This document shows positions 27,376 through 34,793 of a stretch of 64,000 nucleotides of DNA, in pieces. Position numbers and translations under genes: made by a program. Position 1 is the stretch's first letter, and each line of letters starts with the position of its first letter. Below the pieces are notes generated by a model, which ran no database searches, was not told the origin of the DNA, and saw only the letters and a program-made list of their open reading frames with translations. The DNA lies in assembly GCA_021295815.1 (NCBI GenBank), contig JAGWBQ010000007.1, forward strand, positions 224,247 through 288,246. The letters run 5' to 3'. Source of the stretch: Gemmatimonadota bacterium. Lineage in GTDB: Bacteria; Gemmatimonadota; Gemmatimonadetes; Longimicrobiales; Gaopeijiaceae.

Positions 27376-27403
27376 TTCCCACCCCGGCGCCAACACGTTA
27401 TCT
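27376..27403 (+). promoter_or_regulatory. Promoter of beta-propeller-like gene
   Basis: TTCCCA (27376-27381) and TTATCT (27398-27403) with 16 nt between, placed just after the paired repeats and about 75 nt before ATG 27486. The arrangement aligns with the clearer promoter at 60950-60978. Confidence 0.45.
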
Positions 27404-27485
27404 TCCTCGCCACAATTCGAATGGTCACGATGACCTTCGGAGCCTTCACCACACTTTACTCGGCCCTATCGCCCGGGAGCAACAA

Positions 27486-28622
27486 ATGAGCTTTACACTC
27501 ACCTCATCCCCAAATGAGCTGACCCGGTCGCTCTCGGGCGTGGTGCGGTGTGCCGTCCCGTTGCTCGTAGTCGTCGCCGCGATCGGTGCTCCGGTTGGTG
27601 CCGCAGGCTTGGCGTCGGTACTTCAAGAGCGGGTGAGGTTTCCGCTTCCGGGGCTTCCTCCGCCAACCGCCGATCAGCGGGAGCTTCTCACAGCCTGCCA
27701 GATGCCTAGGATCGAGCTGAATTATTCGGTGGAGGCCCACAATGCCGAGCTCTACCCCAAAAAAGCTGAACGCATCGAGACCGGTTGGCTCGTTTACGAC
27801 CGATACCAGGAACAACTTGTTCAGGTGGACGACCAACTGAACGAGGTGCGCAGGCTGGGCCGGAGCGCCGACGGTCCCTTGGAATACCGTGACCCGGTGG
27901 CGTTTTTCTCCATGGCTCCCGATGACCGTCGAATTGGCGTGTTCGACTCACGACCTCCGTCCTTCATGTGGATGGACGCGGACGGGACGGGAAACGAGCG
28001 AAGGGTTGATATGCGGTTCCCTGAGCACGCCGTTTTCGATGGCGAGCGTCTGACGGTTACCGGCGGCACCCCGGAAGGTGGGATATTCGAGGTGCTCCCC
28101 CAGCTCGACTCGGTGCGCGCGCTGGCGACTTGGGACGACCTCGGCCTCTCGGTATCTCCCGACATGCGTGGGCAGCCGCCGATGGGAATTCTGCGGATAG
28201 GTCCGCGCGGACGGGTCCACCTCGGCATAGTTTCCCAATCCTCGGTTTGGGCACCGGGAGTTGCGGGCTACCGCAAGACGGTCCAGAGATGCGTACCGCC
28301 GGTTCTCACCCAGCTCCACGTCGAAGCGTTCAAGATCACGGATGGTCTGCCGCGTGTCAACATAGTCTCCATGCACGACTTCCTGGTCCTGCCCGATTCG
28401 CGGATACTGACGCTGGGTGCCCTAGCTCTTACGGCGGATCGTGAAGTCTCCGGACGGTCGATCGAGGTGTACGGTCGCGATGGCGAACGGCTCGGCGCGT
28501 GGAGCCTTCCGGTTTATTCGTACGGAAGGTTCGACCCTTCCAATCCCTACCAACTACTGGTATGGGGAGGCGAAATCGAAGGGGTCCAGGTAGTGGAGGT
28601 GTCAAGTGATGTCATTTGGTAG
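27486..28622 (+). CDS. Secreted beta-propeller-like protein, unknown function
   Basis: 378 aa from ATG 27486. The frame is open upstream to 26952, but that part is antisense to the small hypothetical gene and lacks a signal. The chosen start gives a basic n-region and hydrophobic core (CAVPLLVVVAAIGAPVGAAG) typical of export. The mature chain has repeated strand pairs ending in aspartate-rich turns (LVYDRYQEQLVQVDDQLNEV, RIGVFDSRPPSFMWMDADG, RSIEVYGRDGERLGAW), resembling 6-bladed beta-propeller lipoproteins of Bacteroidota and Gemmatimonadota. The blade assignment is approximate. No Shine-Dalgarno is present before the start. Confidence 0.7.
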   Translation: MSFTLTSSPNELTRSLSGVVRCAVPLLVVVAAIGAPVGAAGLASVLQERVRFPLPGLPPPTADQRELLTACQMPRIELNYSVEAHNAELYPKKAERIETGWLVYDRYQEQLVQVDDQLNEVRRLGRSADGPLEYRDPVAFFSMAPDDRRIGVFDSRPPSFMWMDADGTGNERRVDMRFPEHAVFDGERLTVTGGTPEGGIFEVLPQLDSVRALATWDDLGLSVSPDMRGQPPMGILRIGPRGRVHLGIVSQSSVWAPGVAGYRKTVQRCVPPVLTQLHVEAFKITDGLPRVNIVSMHDFLVLPDSRILTLGALALTADREVSGRSIEVYGRDGERLGAWSLPVYSYGRFDPSNPYQLLVWGGEIEGVQVVEVSSDVIW

Positions 28623-28691
28623 AAGGGCCACCGCCTAGGGGCGCTTCGTATCGTCGGCGTCTTGACGGCGGTTGCGCCTTGCCGGCGAGGC

Positions 28692-28738
28692 GCTTCGCCG
28701 CTCTCGGCGCTCGTGGGAGTTTCGCTGCGGGCTGCTAG
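28692..28738 (+). repeat. Dispersed repeat, copy B
   Basis: Intergenic copy, best match to copy A (15640-15686): GCTTCGCCGCTCTCGGCG, TCG, GGGAGTTTCGC, GGGCTGCTAG. The following GAAGGGCGGATCGGCG resembles the sequence that follows copy C. It lies in the 28623-28943 gap between convergent genes, which otherwise holds only the hairpin at 28834-28885. Confidence 0.6.
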
Positions 28739-28833
28739 AAGGGCGGATCGGCGCGAAGTCCGAGGCGATGGGAGCCTCATAGAGGGGCCACCGACCCCGG
28801 ACGGGGACGGGCTTCTCCAAATCCGCACCCGTT

Positions 28834-28885
28834 GCGGGCCTTGCCGGGGCAGCCCCTCTTGGGGGTAGGCCTTGCCTTGGCCCGC
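28834..28885. terminator. Nested hairpin between convergent genes
   Basis: Outer inverted repeat GCGGGCC (28834-28840) / GGCCCGC (28879-28885) encloses an inner CCCC-TCTT-GGGG stem (28853-28864). It lies between the 3' ends of the propeller-like gene and the laccase-domain gene. No U-tract follows on either strand, so termination is a guess from position and structure. Confidence 0.4.
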
Positions 28886-28943
28886 GACGTTACTGATCGA
28901 CAACGAAACGAACGGAGGCTCGCCTGGCGTCGCCCTGACGGCC

Positions 28944-29774
28944 TTACCGCACTCCTATCACCGCCAGATTCCGGCCGCTATGGCCGGCCCGATGCGAGAA
29001 GTAAGGCTCGGGTCCGCAGTGCGTGCATTCGCGGCTGACAGAGATGTTCCGCTCTGCGACGCCGGCCCCGACCAGCCGGCGGCTCAGTGCCCCGCGCAGG
29101 TCGATGGGAGCAGGGGCGTCCGGCGCCTCTTCAGCCAGCGCGTCGAACACCTCGGGGCCGACCTCGTAGCAGGAGCCGCAGATGGCCGGTCCCAGGTGGG
29201 CGAGCAGGTCGGGCGGGCGGCTTCCGTATACCTCGGCCAAGGCGGCGATCCCGCGCCCCGCCACCCCGCCCGCCACCCCCCTCCACCCCGCGTGCAGGAT
29301 GGCGACAGACCGGCGGACCGGATCGACGACGTAGACGGGAACGCAGTCGGCGACGGTCACCGAGAGGACGAGTCCGCGACGGTCGGTCGCGTGGCCGTCG
29401 GCGTCGGGAGCGACCCGAAGACCGGGCAGGCCGTCGTGCTCCGGCCCCGGGGCCGGCGAGCGGTCGGCCGCGTCGTGGGAGGCGGCTCCATCGCCGTCGC
29501 TCCCGTCGGTCGCGCCTGAAGCGACCACGCCCGCTCGGTGCGCCAGCACTTCGGCGCCGTGGACCTGCCGCCCGAGCACGACTGGACGGGCCAGGTGTGC
29601 TGACAGCGCCAGCCAGTTACGGTCGACGGCGGCGCGGTCGGTTTCCGTGAAGGTTCCGAACCCCGAACGGGCCGTCAGGTCCTCGCCGGTGCGCGGATGC
29701 ACCGTGCCGGCCAGCAGCCAATCCAGGTGATCCCAATCCGCTACCGGGGTCAGACGAAAGCGCCCCAGGTTCAC
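28944..29774 (-). CDS. Laccase-domain (YfiH/PgeF-type) protein
   Basis: 276 aa, cytoplasmic. Family metal-site motifs are present: GRQVHGAEV (His), SVTVADCVPV (Cys), ILHAGWRGV (His), GPAICGSCYEVGPEVF and the RECTHC end. Proteins of this family act as purine nucleoside phosphorylase/adenosine deaminase-like enzymes in vitro and as peptidoglycan-editing factors in some bacteria. A low-complexity insertion rich in Asp, Gly and Ala (about 85-125) sits between the first two motifs. The M28 peptidase gene ends 34 bp upstream on the same strand. Confidence 0.9.
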   Translation of the reverse strand: MNLGRFRLTPVADWDHLDWLLAGTVHPRTGEDLTARSGFGTFTETDRAAVDRNWLALSAHLARPVVLGRQVHGAEVLAHRAGVVASGATDGSDGDGAASHDAADRSPAPGPEHDGLPGLRVAPDADGHATDRRGLVLSVTVADCVPVYVVDPVRRSVAILHAGWRGVAGGVAGRGIAALAEVYGSRPPDLLAHLGPAICGSCYEVGPEVFDALAEEAPDAPAPIDLRGALSRRLVGAGVAERNISVSRECTHCGPEPYFSHRAGHSGRNLAVIGVR

Positions 29775-29808
29775 GGGGCCGCGTAACCCCGGCGGGCTGC
29801 GGGTCGCG

Positions 29809-31380
29809 CTACCCGCCCGCCGAACGCCTCGGCGGCCGACACTGGGGCCAGCTTCCAGGTTCGCCGGTGCGCGGGTTCGTGGGCAGCGCGCGCGGAGTCG
29901 CGTTCAAACGATCGGGGTCTTCTGAAGCGGCGTACGCCAGCATCGCGGCCAGGGTCGCGTTGTTCTTCAGGTCGTCGAAGACGATCTTGTCGAAGGTGTC
30001 CCGATTCGTGTGCCACGTGTACTGCCTGTAGTCGGGGTAGTTGGACTGGAGCCGGAACCCCGGAGCCGGCTTGCAGATGAACGACATGTGATCAGAACCG
30101 CCCCGTTCGGGGACTCCGGGAACGTCCAGTTCGATGTGACCGGTGATCTCGGGGGGCATGATCTCGAACCAGCGCGCGAAGTGCTCGCCGGCTCCCAGGA
30201 ATCCCTGCATGCGGACGTAGTCGACGCGCCAGGTGCCGTTGTCCTGGTTGAATGCGGCCTGGAGTCCGTCCACGACCTCGGAATTGTCGGCGGCGAACGC
30301 GTTGGAGCCGATGAGTCCCTGTTCCTCGCCGCCCCAGTGCCCGGCCAGGATGGTGCGCCGCGGGTCAGGGTAGGTCTCGGCGAGGATTCGCATGGCCTCG
30401 TGCATCATGATCGTTCCGGTACCGTTGTCGGTGGCGCCCGATGCCCCGTCCCACGAGTCCAGGTGAGCGCTGAGCACGACGTACTCGTCGGGGAGCTCGG
30501 TCCCGGGCAGGCGGGCGACAACGTTGAATGCGGGCACCTCACCTAGAGATTCGGCCTCGGCTTCGAGACGGACGCGGACTCCCTGGTCGTGGGAGGCCAG
30601 GCGATAGACCAGGGTGTAGTCCTCGCAGGAGAGGTGCACGGATGGGACCCGGTTAGTGAAAGTGGAGAAGATCTTGTCGACTCCCCATCCTCGCGACCAG
30701 TTGCCGGTCAACACTCCCAATGCGCCGGCCGCCTCCAGGCGTTCGCCCCAGCGCGGTCCCAGTGCGAATCGACCGGCTCGGAAGGCGGTGCGCTCCTCCT
30801 CTCTCCGGGCGTTCATGCTCTCGAAGCTTTCCGGCAGCGCGTGGTCGAGCCAGGACTGATCCTCCCTGCAGGTCGGTTCCGGGAAGGACGCCGCCACGAA
30901 CCTGCCGTCCACTTCGGCCAGGAACGCCTCCGCGTCGGCGGCGGAGTTCAACTGCGGCAGAGCGACGACCTCCGCCTCCACCGGTCCGTCGGTACCGGGG
31001 CTCCACGCGAGGATCGTCCCCTCCAGGGAGCGCACGCGGGGCGAGAGCATGTCGATGTGCGTTATGCCTCGTTCCCAACCGTTCCAGGTGCCGTATTCCT
31101 GCCGTTCGGCGTCGATTCCCCATCGTCCGTAGTTCGCGATGAGCCAGTCGGCGGAGCGGTCGTAGGCGGGGGTGCCCATCAGGCGCGGACCGATGGAGTC
31201 GAGAAGAGCCTGAGCGAGCTCGAACACCTGGCTCCGCTCCCCCATGCCCTCCTCCCACATCGCCGCGATTACCGGGTCGTCGGTGGGGAAGGTCTGCCCG
31301 TGGAGAGGGGCGAGGTGAGAGCCCGCCTGGCTGAAGAGCGGGACCGCCACCGCTGCGGTGGCCAGCGCGCGTCTGAGCAT
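29809..31380 (-). CDS. Secreted M28 family metallopeptidase
   Basis: 523 aa from ATG 31380, chosen because a signal peptide starts there (MLRRALATAAVAVPLFSQAG); an ATG 45 nt upstream also exists. Zinc aminopeptidase/carboxypeptidase-like domain in the C-terminal half: LSAHLDSWDGASGATDNGTG supplies the first His and bridging Asp, GGEEQGLIGS the catalytic Glu pair, GSDHMSF a further Asp, and TWHTNRDTFDKI the last His. The N-terminal part contains a probable PA-like insert. It would degrade peptides in the periplasm, together with the S9 and M19 enzymes encoded earlier. Confidence 0.9.
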   Translation of the reverse strand: MLRRALATAAVAVPLFSQAGSHLAPLHGQTFPTDDPVIAAMWEEGMGERSQVFELAQALLDSIGPRLMGTPAYDRSADWLIANYGRWGIDAERQEYGTWNGWERGITHIDMLSPRVRSLEGTILAWSPGTDGPVEAEVVALPQLNSAADAEAFLAEVDGRFVAASFPEPTCREDQSWLDHALPESFESMNARREEERTAFRAGRFALGPRWGERLEAAGALGVLTGNWSRGWGVDKIFSTFTNRVPSVHLSCEDYTLVYRLASHDQGVRVRLEAEAESLGEVPAFNVVARLPGTELPDEYVVLSAHLDSWDGASGATDNGTGTIMMHEAMRILAETYPDPRRTILAGHWGGEEQGLIGSNAFAADNSEVVDGLQAAFNQDNGTWRVDYVRMQGFLGAGEHFARWFEIMPPEITGHIELDVPGVPERGGSDHMSFICKPAPGFRLQSNYPDYRQYTWHTNRDTFDKIVFDDLKNNATLAAMLAYAASEDPDRLNATPRALPTNPRTGEPGSWPQCRPPRRSAGG

Positions 31381-31512
31381 TTGATAAACCGGTGTGGGGA
31401 ATACGACGCTTGGACCGAACTCCATACCGTGCAGCTTTCGCGATGTTCAAACCACGGGGTCCCGAGTGGATGTCGGTGCGATATTCGAAGCAGCTTTTCG
31501 AGGGCTGACCCC

Positions 31513-31521
31513 TGCTATATT
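31513..31521 (+). promoter_or_regulatory. Extended -10 promoter of the putative selenoprotein gene
   Basis: TGCTATATT, an extended -10 (TGn followed by TATATT), in an AT-richer patch. The -35 region (around TTTTCG, 31495-31500) is weak, as is common with extended -10 promoters. The distance to ATG 31610 leaves a leader of about 80 nt. Confidence 0.5.
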
Positions 31522-31609
31522 AGAAAAATGGGAGTCCCGGTCGCGTCCGACGCCTGTCTTGCGCGGTAAACCGTGCCACTCCCTTCATGCCCCGGACCAG
31601 GAGCGAGCG

Positions 31610-31990
31610 ATGACCCGGACGGTCGAGTGGCGTTACCACCGCCCAGGCTGACTGAGCTGCAAGCTTACGCAGGAGTTTCTTGCGCAGAACGAGATCGAGA
31701 CCGCCGAGATGAGGAGCGCCGCCAGGGATCCCGTCCTCGCCGACGAGGCGCCTCGGCTCTTCGCCGGCATCGGCGAGCTCCTGGTGGGGAAGGGACGCCG
31801 GTTCGCGAGAGTGGACCTCGCTTCCGCGGACCGCCCCGCCGATGATGAACTGACCGCGCTCGTCGTCGGTCGGACCGGAAAGCTGCGGGCGCCGAGCATG
31901 AGAGTCGGCGACAAGCTCGTGGTCGGCTACAACGCCGAGATGCTCCGCGAGGTCTTTGGGGCGATCGAAGTGTCGGGAGGGAAGAGTTAG
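31610..31990 (+). CDS. Probable ArsC-family selenoprotein with in-frame UGA (Sec14)
   Basis: From ATG 31610 (AGGAG 6 nt upstream) the frame is MTRTVEWRYHRPG, then TGA (31649-31651), then LSCKLTQEFLAQNEIETAE and onward to TAG at 31988-31990: 126 residues if the TGA is read. Sequence on both sides belongs to one protein of the arsenate-reductase/thioredoxin-like fold: the beta strand and YHRxG loop before the TGA, and after it TQEFLAQNEIETAE, RVDLASADRPADDELTALV and GKLRAPSMRVGDKLVVGYN. The TGA falls exactly on the redox position, giving UxxC (Sec14, Cys17). I recall this family being known in Cys and Sec forms (ArsC family (seleno)protein). Conventional gene calling would start at ATG 31709 and lose the active site. 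The alternative is a nonsense mutation of a TGC codon. A serine hydrolase gene follows 43 bp downstream. Confidence 0.82.
31649..31687 (+). promoter_or_regulatory. Candidate bacterial SECIS element
   Basis: Directly after the TGA, CTGCAAG (31657-31663) can pair with CTTG-CG-CAG (31679-31687) through a small bulge, and CTT (31664-31666) with GAG (31673-31675). The apical loop then starts about 16 nt after the TGA, where bacterial SECIS loops occur. A competing CTGC/GCAG hairpin (31657-31672) is also possible. Folding was done by eye. Confidence 0.45.
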
Positions 31991-32033
31991 CGGCAGATCG
32001 GAACCGCATGCGAGCCGCGGTGGCGCTCATTCG

Positions 32034-33137
32034 GTGACGCGATCGCTCCGGCAGCTCCCGGCCCTCGCGATTTTCGGCCTGGCGGCGTGCGCCACACCGA
32101 GCGTCGAACCCGAACCGCCGCTCAGGATTCTCGATCTCTCGCGCCCGTGGCAGACCGCGACGGTTCGGGAGGCGGGCGGCTCGGAGGATCTGGTCGAACT
32201 CGGAATCGACCGTGCGCGCTCAAACCATCGGTTGCGGAGCCTTCTCGTGGTCAAGGATGGACGGCTCGTCGTCGAAGAGTACTTCGGAGGTGCGGGGCCG
32301 GAGGCCTTCCACGATGTCCGGTCGGTCACGAAGAGCGTGGTCTCCGCGCTAACCGGGATCGCCTTGGCCCGGACGGAAATCGGGAGCCTCGACGAAGCGA
32401 CGGGGCCGCATCTTCTTCCCCTCGTGCCCGAACTCGCCGCCGAGAAACAGGCCATAACCGTCCGTCACCTCCTCAGCATGACGAGCGGTCTGGAATGGGA
32501 CGAGACCGGCGGATTCGGCTCCTACATCGAGTGGCTGGGTGCGGAGGATCACCTGCGCTTCGTGCTGGAGCGTCCCCTGGTGGCAACACCCGGGTCGCTG
32601 TACAACTACAACTCCGGCGCCGTTCACGTGCTCGGCGTGGTCCTGGAGCAGGCCACCGGAACGGAGCTTCCGGAGTTCGGCGACGAAACCCTCTTCGATC
32701 CCATCGGCGTCGCACACGCCATCTGGGAACCGATCGGCAACGGACACAACGGAGGCGCGGGAATCGACCTACGCGCCCGCGATCTTGCCCGTTTCGGCCA
32801 GCTCTATCTCCAGGGCGGGCGCAGCGGCGAACGGCAGGTGCTGCCTAAGTCCTGGGTCGACGCCTCGCTCGCCACACGCTTCGACTGGCGAATTTCCCTG
32901 GGATCCCTGGGCGGCATCTCGTACGGCTATCTCTGGTGGACGGTCCCGGGCGGCGCCACGCCAATGAGTTTCGCCTGGGGTTACGGCGGGCAGTTCGTGG
33001 TCATCGCGCCCGACCTTCGGCTCGTCGTGGTGGCTACGAACGACTGGCGCGGCGCAAGCCGTGACGGCGGGGCCGATCTCTACGAGCGACTCACGATGGA
33101 CGTGATCGTCGAGAACCTCATCCCGGCGTTCTCGTAG
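32034..33137 (+). CDS. Serine hydrolase lipoprotein (beta-lactamase-like)
   Basis: 367 aa from GTG 32034, chosen because the lipobox FGLAAC (Cys19) follows at the proper distance. Catalytic SxxK is Ser97-Lys100 (RSVTKSVV), the YxN motif is in GSLYNYNSGA, and WGYGGQF stands for the HxG/KTG position. The sequence resembles the 6-aminohexanoate-dimer hydrolase/class C beta-lactamase branch (ITVRHLLSMTSGLEWDE). It is distinct from the paralogue at 20777-22270. It may share a transcript with the selenoprotein gene. Confidence 0.9.
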   Translation: MTRSLRQLPALAIFGLAACATPSVEPEPPLRILDLSRPWQTATVREAGGSEDLVELGIDRARSNHRLRSLLVVKDGRLVVEEYFGGAGPEAFHDVRSVTKSVVSALTGIALARTEIGSLDEATGPHLLPLVPELAAEKQAITVRHLLSMTSGLEWDETGGFGSYIEWLGAEDHLRFVLERPLVATPGSLYNYNSGAVHVLGVVLEQATGTELPEFGDETLFDPIGVAHAIWEPIGNGHNGGAGIDLRARDLARFGQLYLQGGRSGERQVLPKSWVDASLATRFDWRISLGSLGGISYGYLWWTVPGGATPMSFAWGYGGQFVVIAPDLRLVVVATNDWRGASRDGGADLYERLTMDVIVENLIPAFS

Positions 33138-33329
33138 ACCGGACGCCCCGCGCCCTTAGGTCGGCCGCCCGTCGCGATCGGCCAGCCCGGTTTCGCAAAC
33201 GGGCGCCATCCGATAGTTTGGGAGCGTGACCGACCCTCCGGCCCCGAACACCGGCCGCACCGACTCGCCCTTTCCGGGGAACGGCATGGCCGCGACCCAA
33301 CAACCTCCAGGGAAGCAAAGGAGCAGCGC

Positions 33330-34514
33330 ATGAAGGTCGTCGTCCTCAAGGAGACCCGCTCCGGAGAGCGCAGAACCGCACTCGTGCCCGAAGGTGCGCG
33401 GACCCTGGTCCGGCAGGAGCTGGAGGTGCGAGTGTCGAAGGGAGCCGGGATGGGGGCGGGCATCGCCGATGCGGAGTACCGGGCTGCCGGAGCGCTCGTC
33501 GCGGACCAAGCGGAAGCGCTGGTCGGCGCGGACCTCGTACTCGGGGTCAACCCGCCCTCGGCGGAGGTCGTGGACGCCCTCTCGGCGGGGACGATTCTCG
33601 TTTCGTTCCTCGACCCGCTCGGCAACCCCGCTCTGGCCGCGTCTCTGGCGGGTCGGGGGGTGACGGCCGTCGCCATGGAACTCGTGCCCCGCGTCACCAG
33701 GGCGCAATCCATGGACGCGCTTTCCTCGCAGGCGACCGTGGCCGGCTACCGCGCCGCGCTGCTGGCGGCCCACCACCTGCCGAAGTTCCTGCCCATGTTC
33801 ACGACGGCGGCGGGCACCATCCGCCCGGCAAGCGCTCTAGTGCTCGGCGCCGGCGTGGCCGGCCTCCAGGCCATCGCCACTTTGCGTCGTCTCGGCGCGG
33901 TCGTAAAGGCTTTCGACGTGCGACCGGGGGTGAAGGAGCAGGTCGAGAGCCTGGGCGCCTCCTTCCTGGAATCGGAAGAGGAGGTTGCCGCCGAGGGCGA
34001 GGGCGGATACGCGGCCGAGCTCACCGAGGATCAGCACGACAAGGAGCTGGCCCTCATCGCCTCGGCCATCGACAAGTCCGACGTGGTGGTGACCACCGCG
34101 CAGATTCCCGGGCGTCCGGCGCCGGTGCTGGTGACTCGCGCCATGCTCGACTCCATGGCGGACGGATCGGTCGTGGTCGATCTCGCAGGGGAGGATGGCG
34201 GCAATTGCGAAGCCGCGCGCAACGGCGAGATCGTCGTCGAGTCGGGGGTCACCGTAATCGCACCCGACAACCTTCCCGCGACCCTCCCCGTCCATGCCAG
34301 CTCGATGTACTCCCGGAACATCGTCGCGCTCGTCGGCGAGATGATCGGAGAACACGGCGTTCTGGCGATCGATCCCGACAACGACGTGCTGGGGCCTGCA
34401 ACCCTGACCCGCGACGGCGAGATAGCCGACGACCGGGTGCGCGCGGCGGTTTTCGCCCGGAACGATCCAAGATCCGGGCGGTCCCTCTCCTCCAGCCAGG
34501 CTGAGATCCGATGA
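33330..34514 (+). CDS. pntAA: NAD(P) transhydrogenase subunit alpha part 1 (PntAA)
   Basis: 394 aa NAD(H)-binding domain I of the proton-translocating transhydrogenase that makes NADPH at the expense of the proton gradient. It starts MKVVVLKETRSGERRTALVPEG and carries the nucleotide fold VLGAGVAGLQAIATLRRLGA (about 169-188), the RAQSMDALSSQATVAGYRA loop and TAQIPGRPAPVLVTRAML. The membrane part is encoded separately (34511), the split arrangement found in many bacteria. AGGAG lies about 7 nt before ATG 33330. A weak promoter (TTTCGC-N17-TAGTTT) is visible near 33195-33225. Confidence 0.96.
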   Translation: MKVVVLKETRSGERRTALVPEGARTLVRQELEVRVSKGAGMGAGIADAEYRAAGALVADQAEALVGADLVLGVNPPSAEVVDALSAGTILVSFLDPLGNPALAASLAGRGVTAVAMELVPRVTRAQSMDALSSQATVAGYRAALLAAHHLPKFLPMFTTAAGTIRPASALVLGAGVAGLQAIATLRRLGAVVKAFDVRPGVKEQVESLGASFLESEEEVAAEGEGGYAAELTEDQHDKELALIASAIDKSDVVVTTAQIPGRPAPVLVTRAMLDSMADGSVVVDLAGEDGGNCEAARNGEIVVESGVTVIAPDNLPATLPVHASSMYSRNIVALVGEMIGEHGVLAIDPDNDVLGPATLTRDGEIADDRVRAAVFARNDPRSGRSLSSSQAEIR

Positions 34515-34789
34515 CCCCGCTCATGATCGGCCTCTACGTCTTCATCCTCGCGGCGCTCCTCGGCCGGGAGGTCATCACCAAGGTGCCGCCGACCCTGCAC
34601 ACGCCCCTCATGTCGGGGGCCAACGCCATTTCGGGCATCGCCGTGGTAGGCGCGCTCACGGTCGCCTCGCTTGCGGAGGGCACGACGCAGATAGTCGTCG
34701 GCACGCTCGCCATCGCCATGGCCACCGTCAACGTCGTCGGCGGCTTCATGGTCACGGACCGGATGCTCTCCAAGTTCCGGAAGAGGTAG
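34511..34789 (+). CDS. pntAB: NAD(P) transhydrogenase subunit alpha part 2 (PntAB)
   Basis: 92 aa, three membrane helices (LYVFILAALLGREVI, then ISGIAVVGALTVASL and VVGTLAIAMATVNVVGGF). Includes the conserved KVPPTLHTPLMSGANAISGI. ATG 34511 overlaps the pntAA stop (ATGA), so translation is coupled. It forms part of the proton channel with PntB. Confidence 0.95.
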   Translation: MTPLMIGLYVFILAALLGREVITKVPPTLHTPLMSGANAISGIAVVGALTVASLAEGTTQIVVGTLAIAMATVNVVGGFMVTDRMLSKFRKR

Positions 34790-34793
34790 GGCC

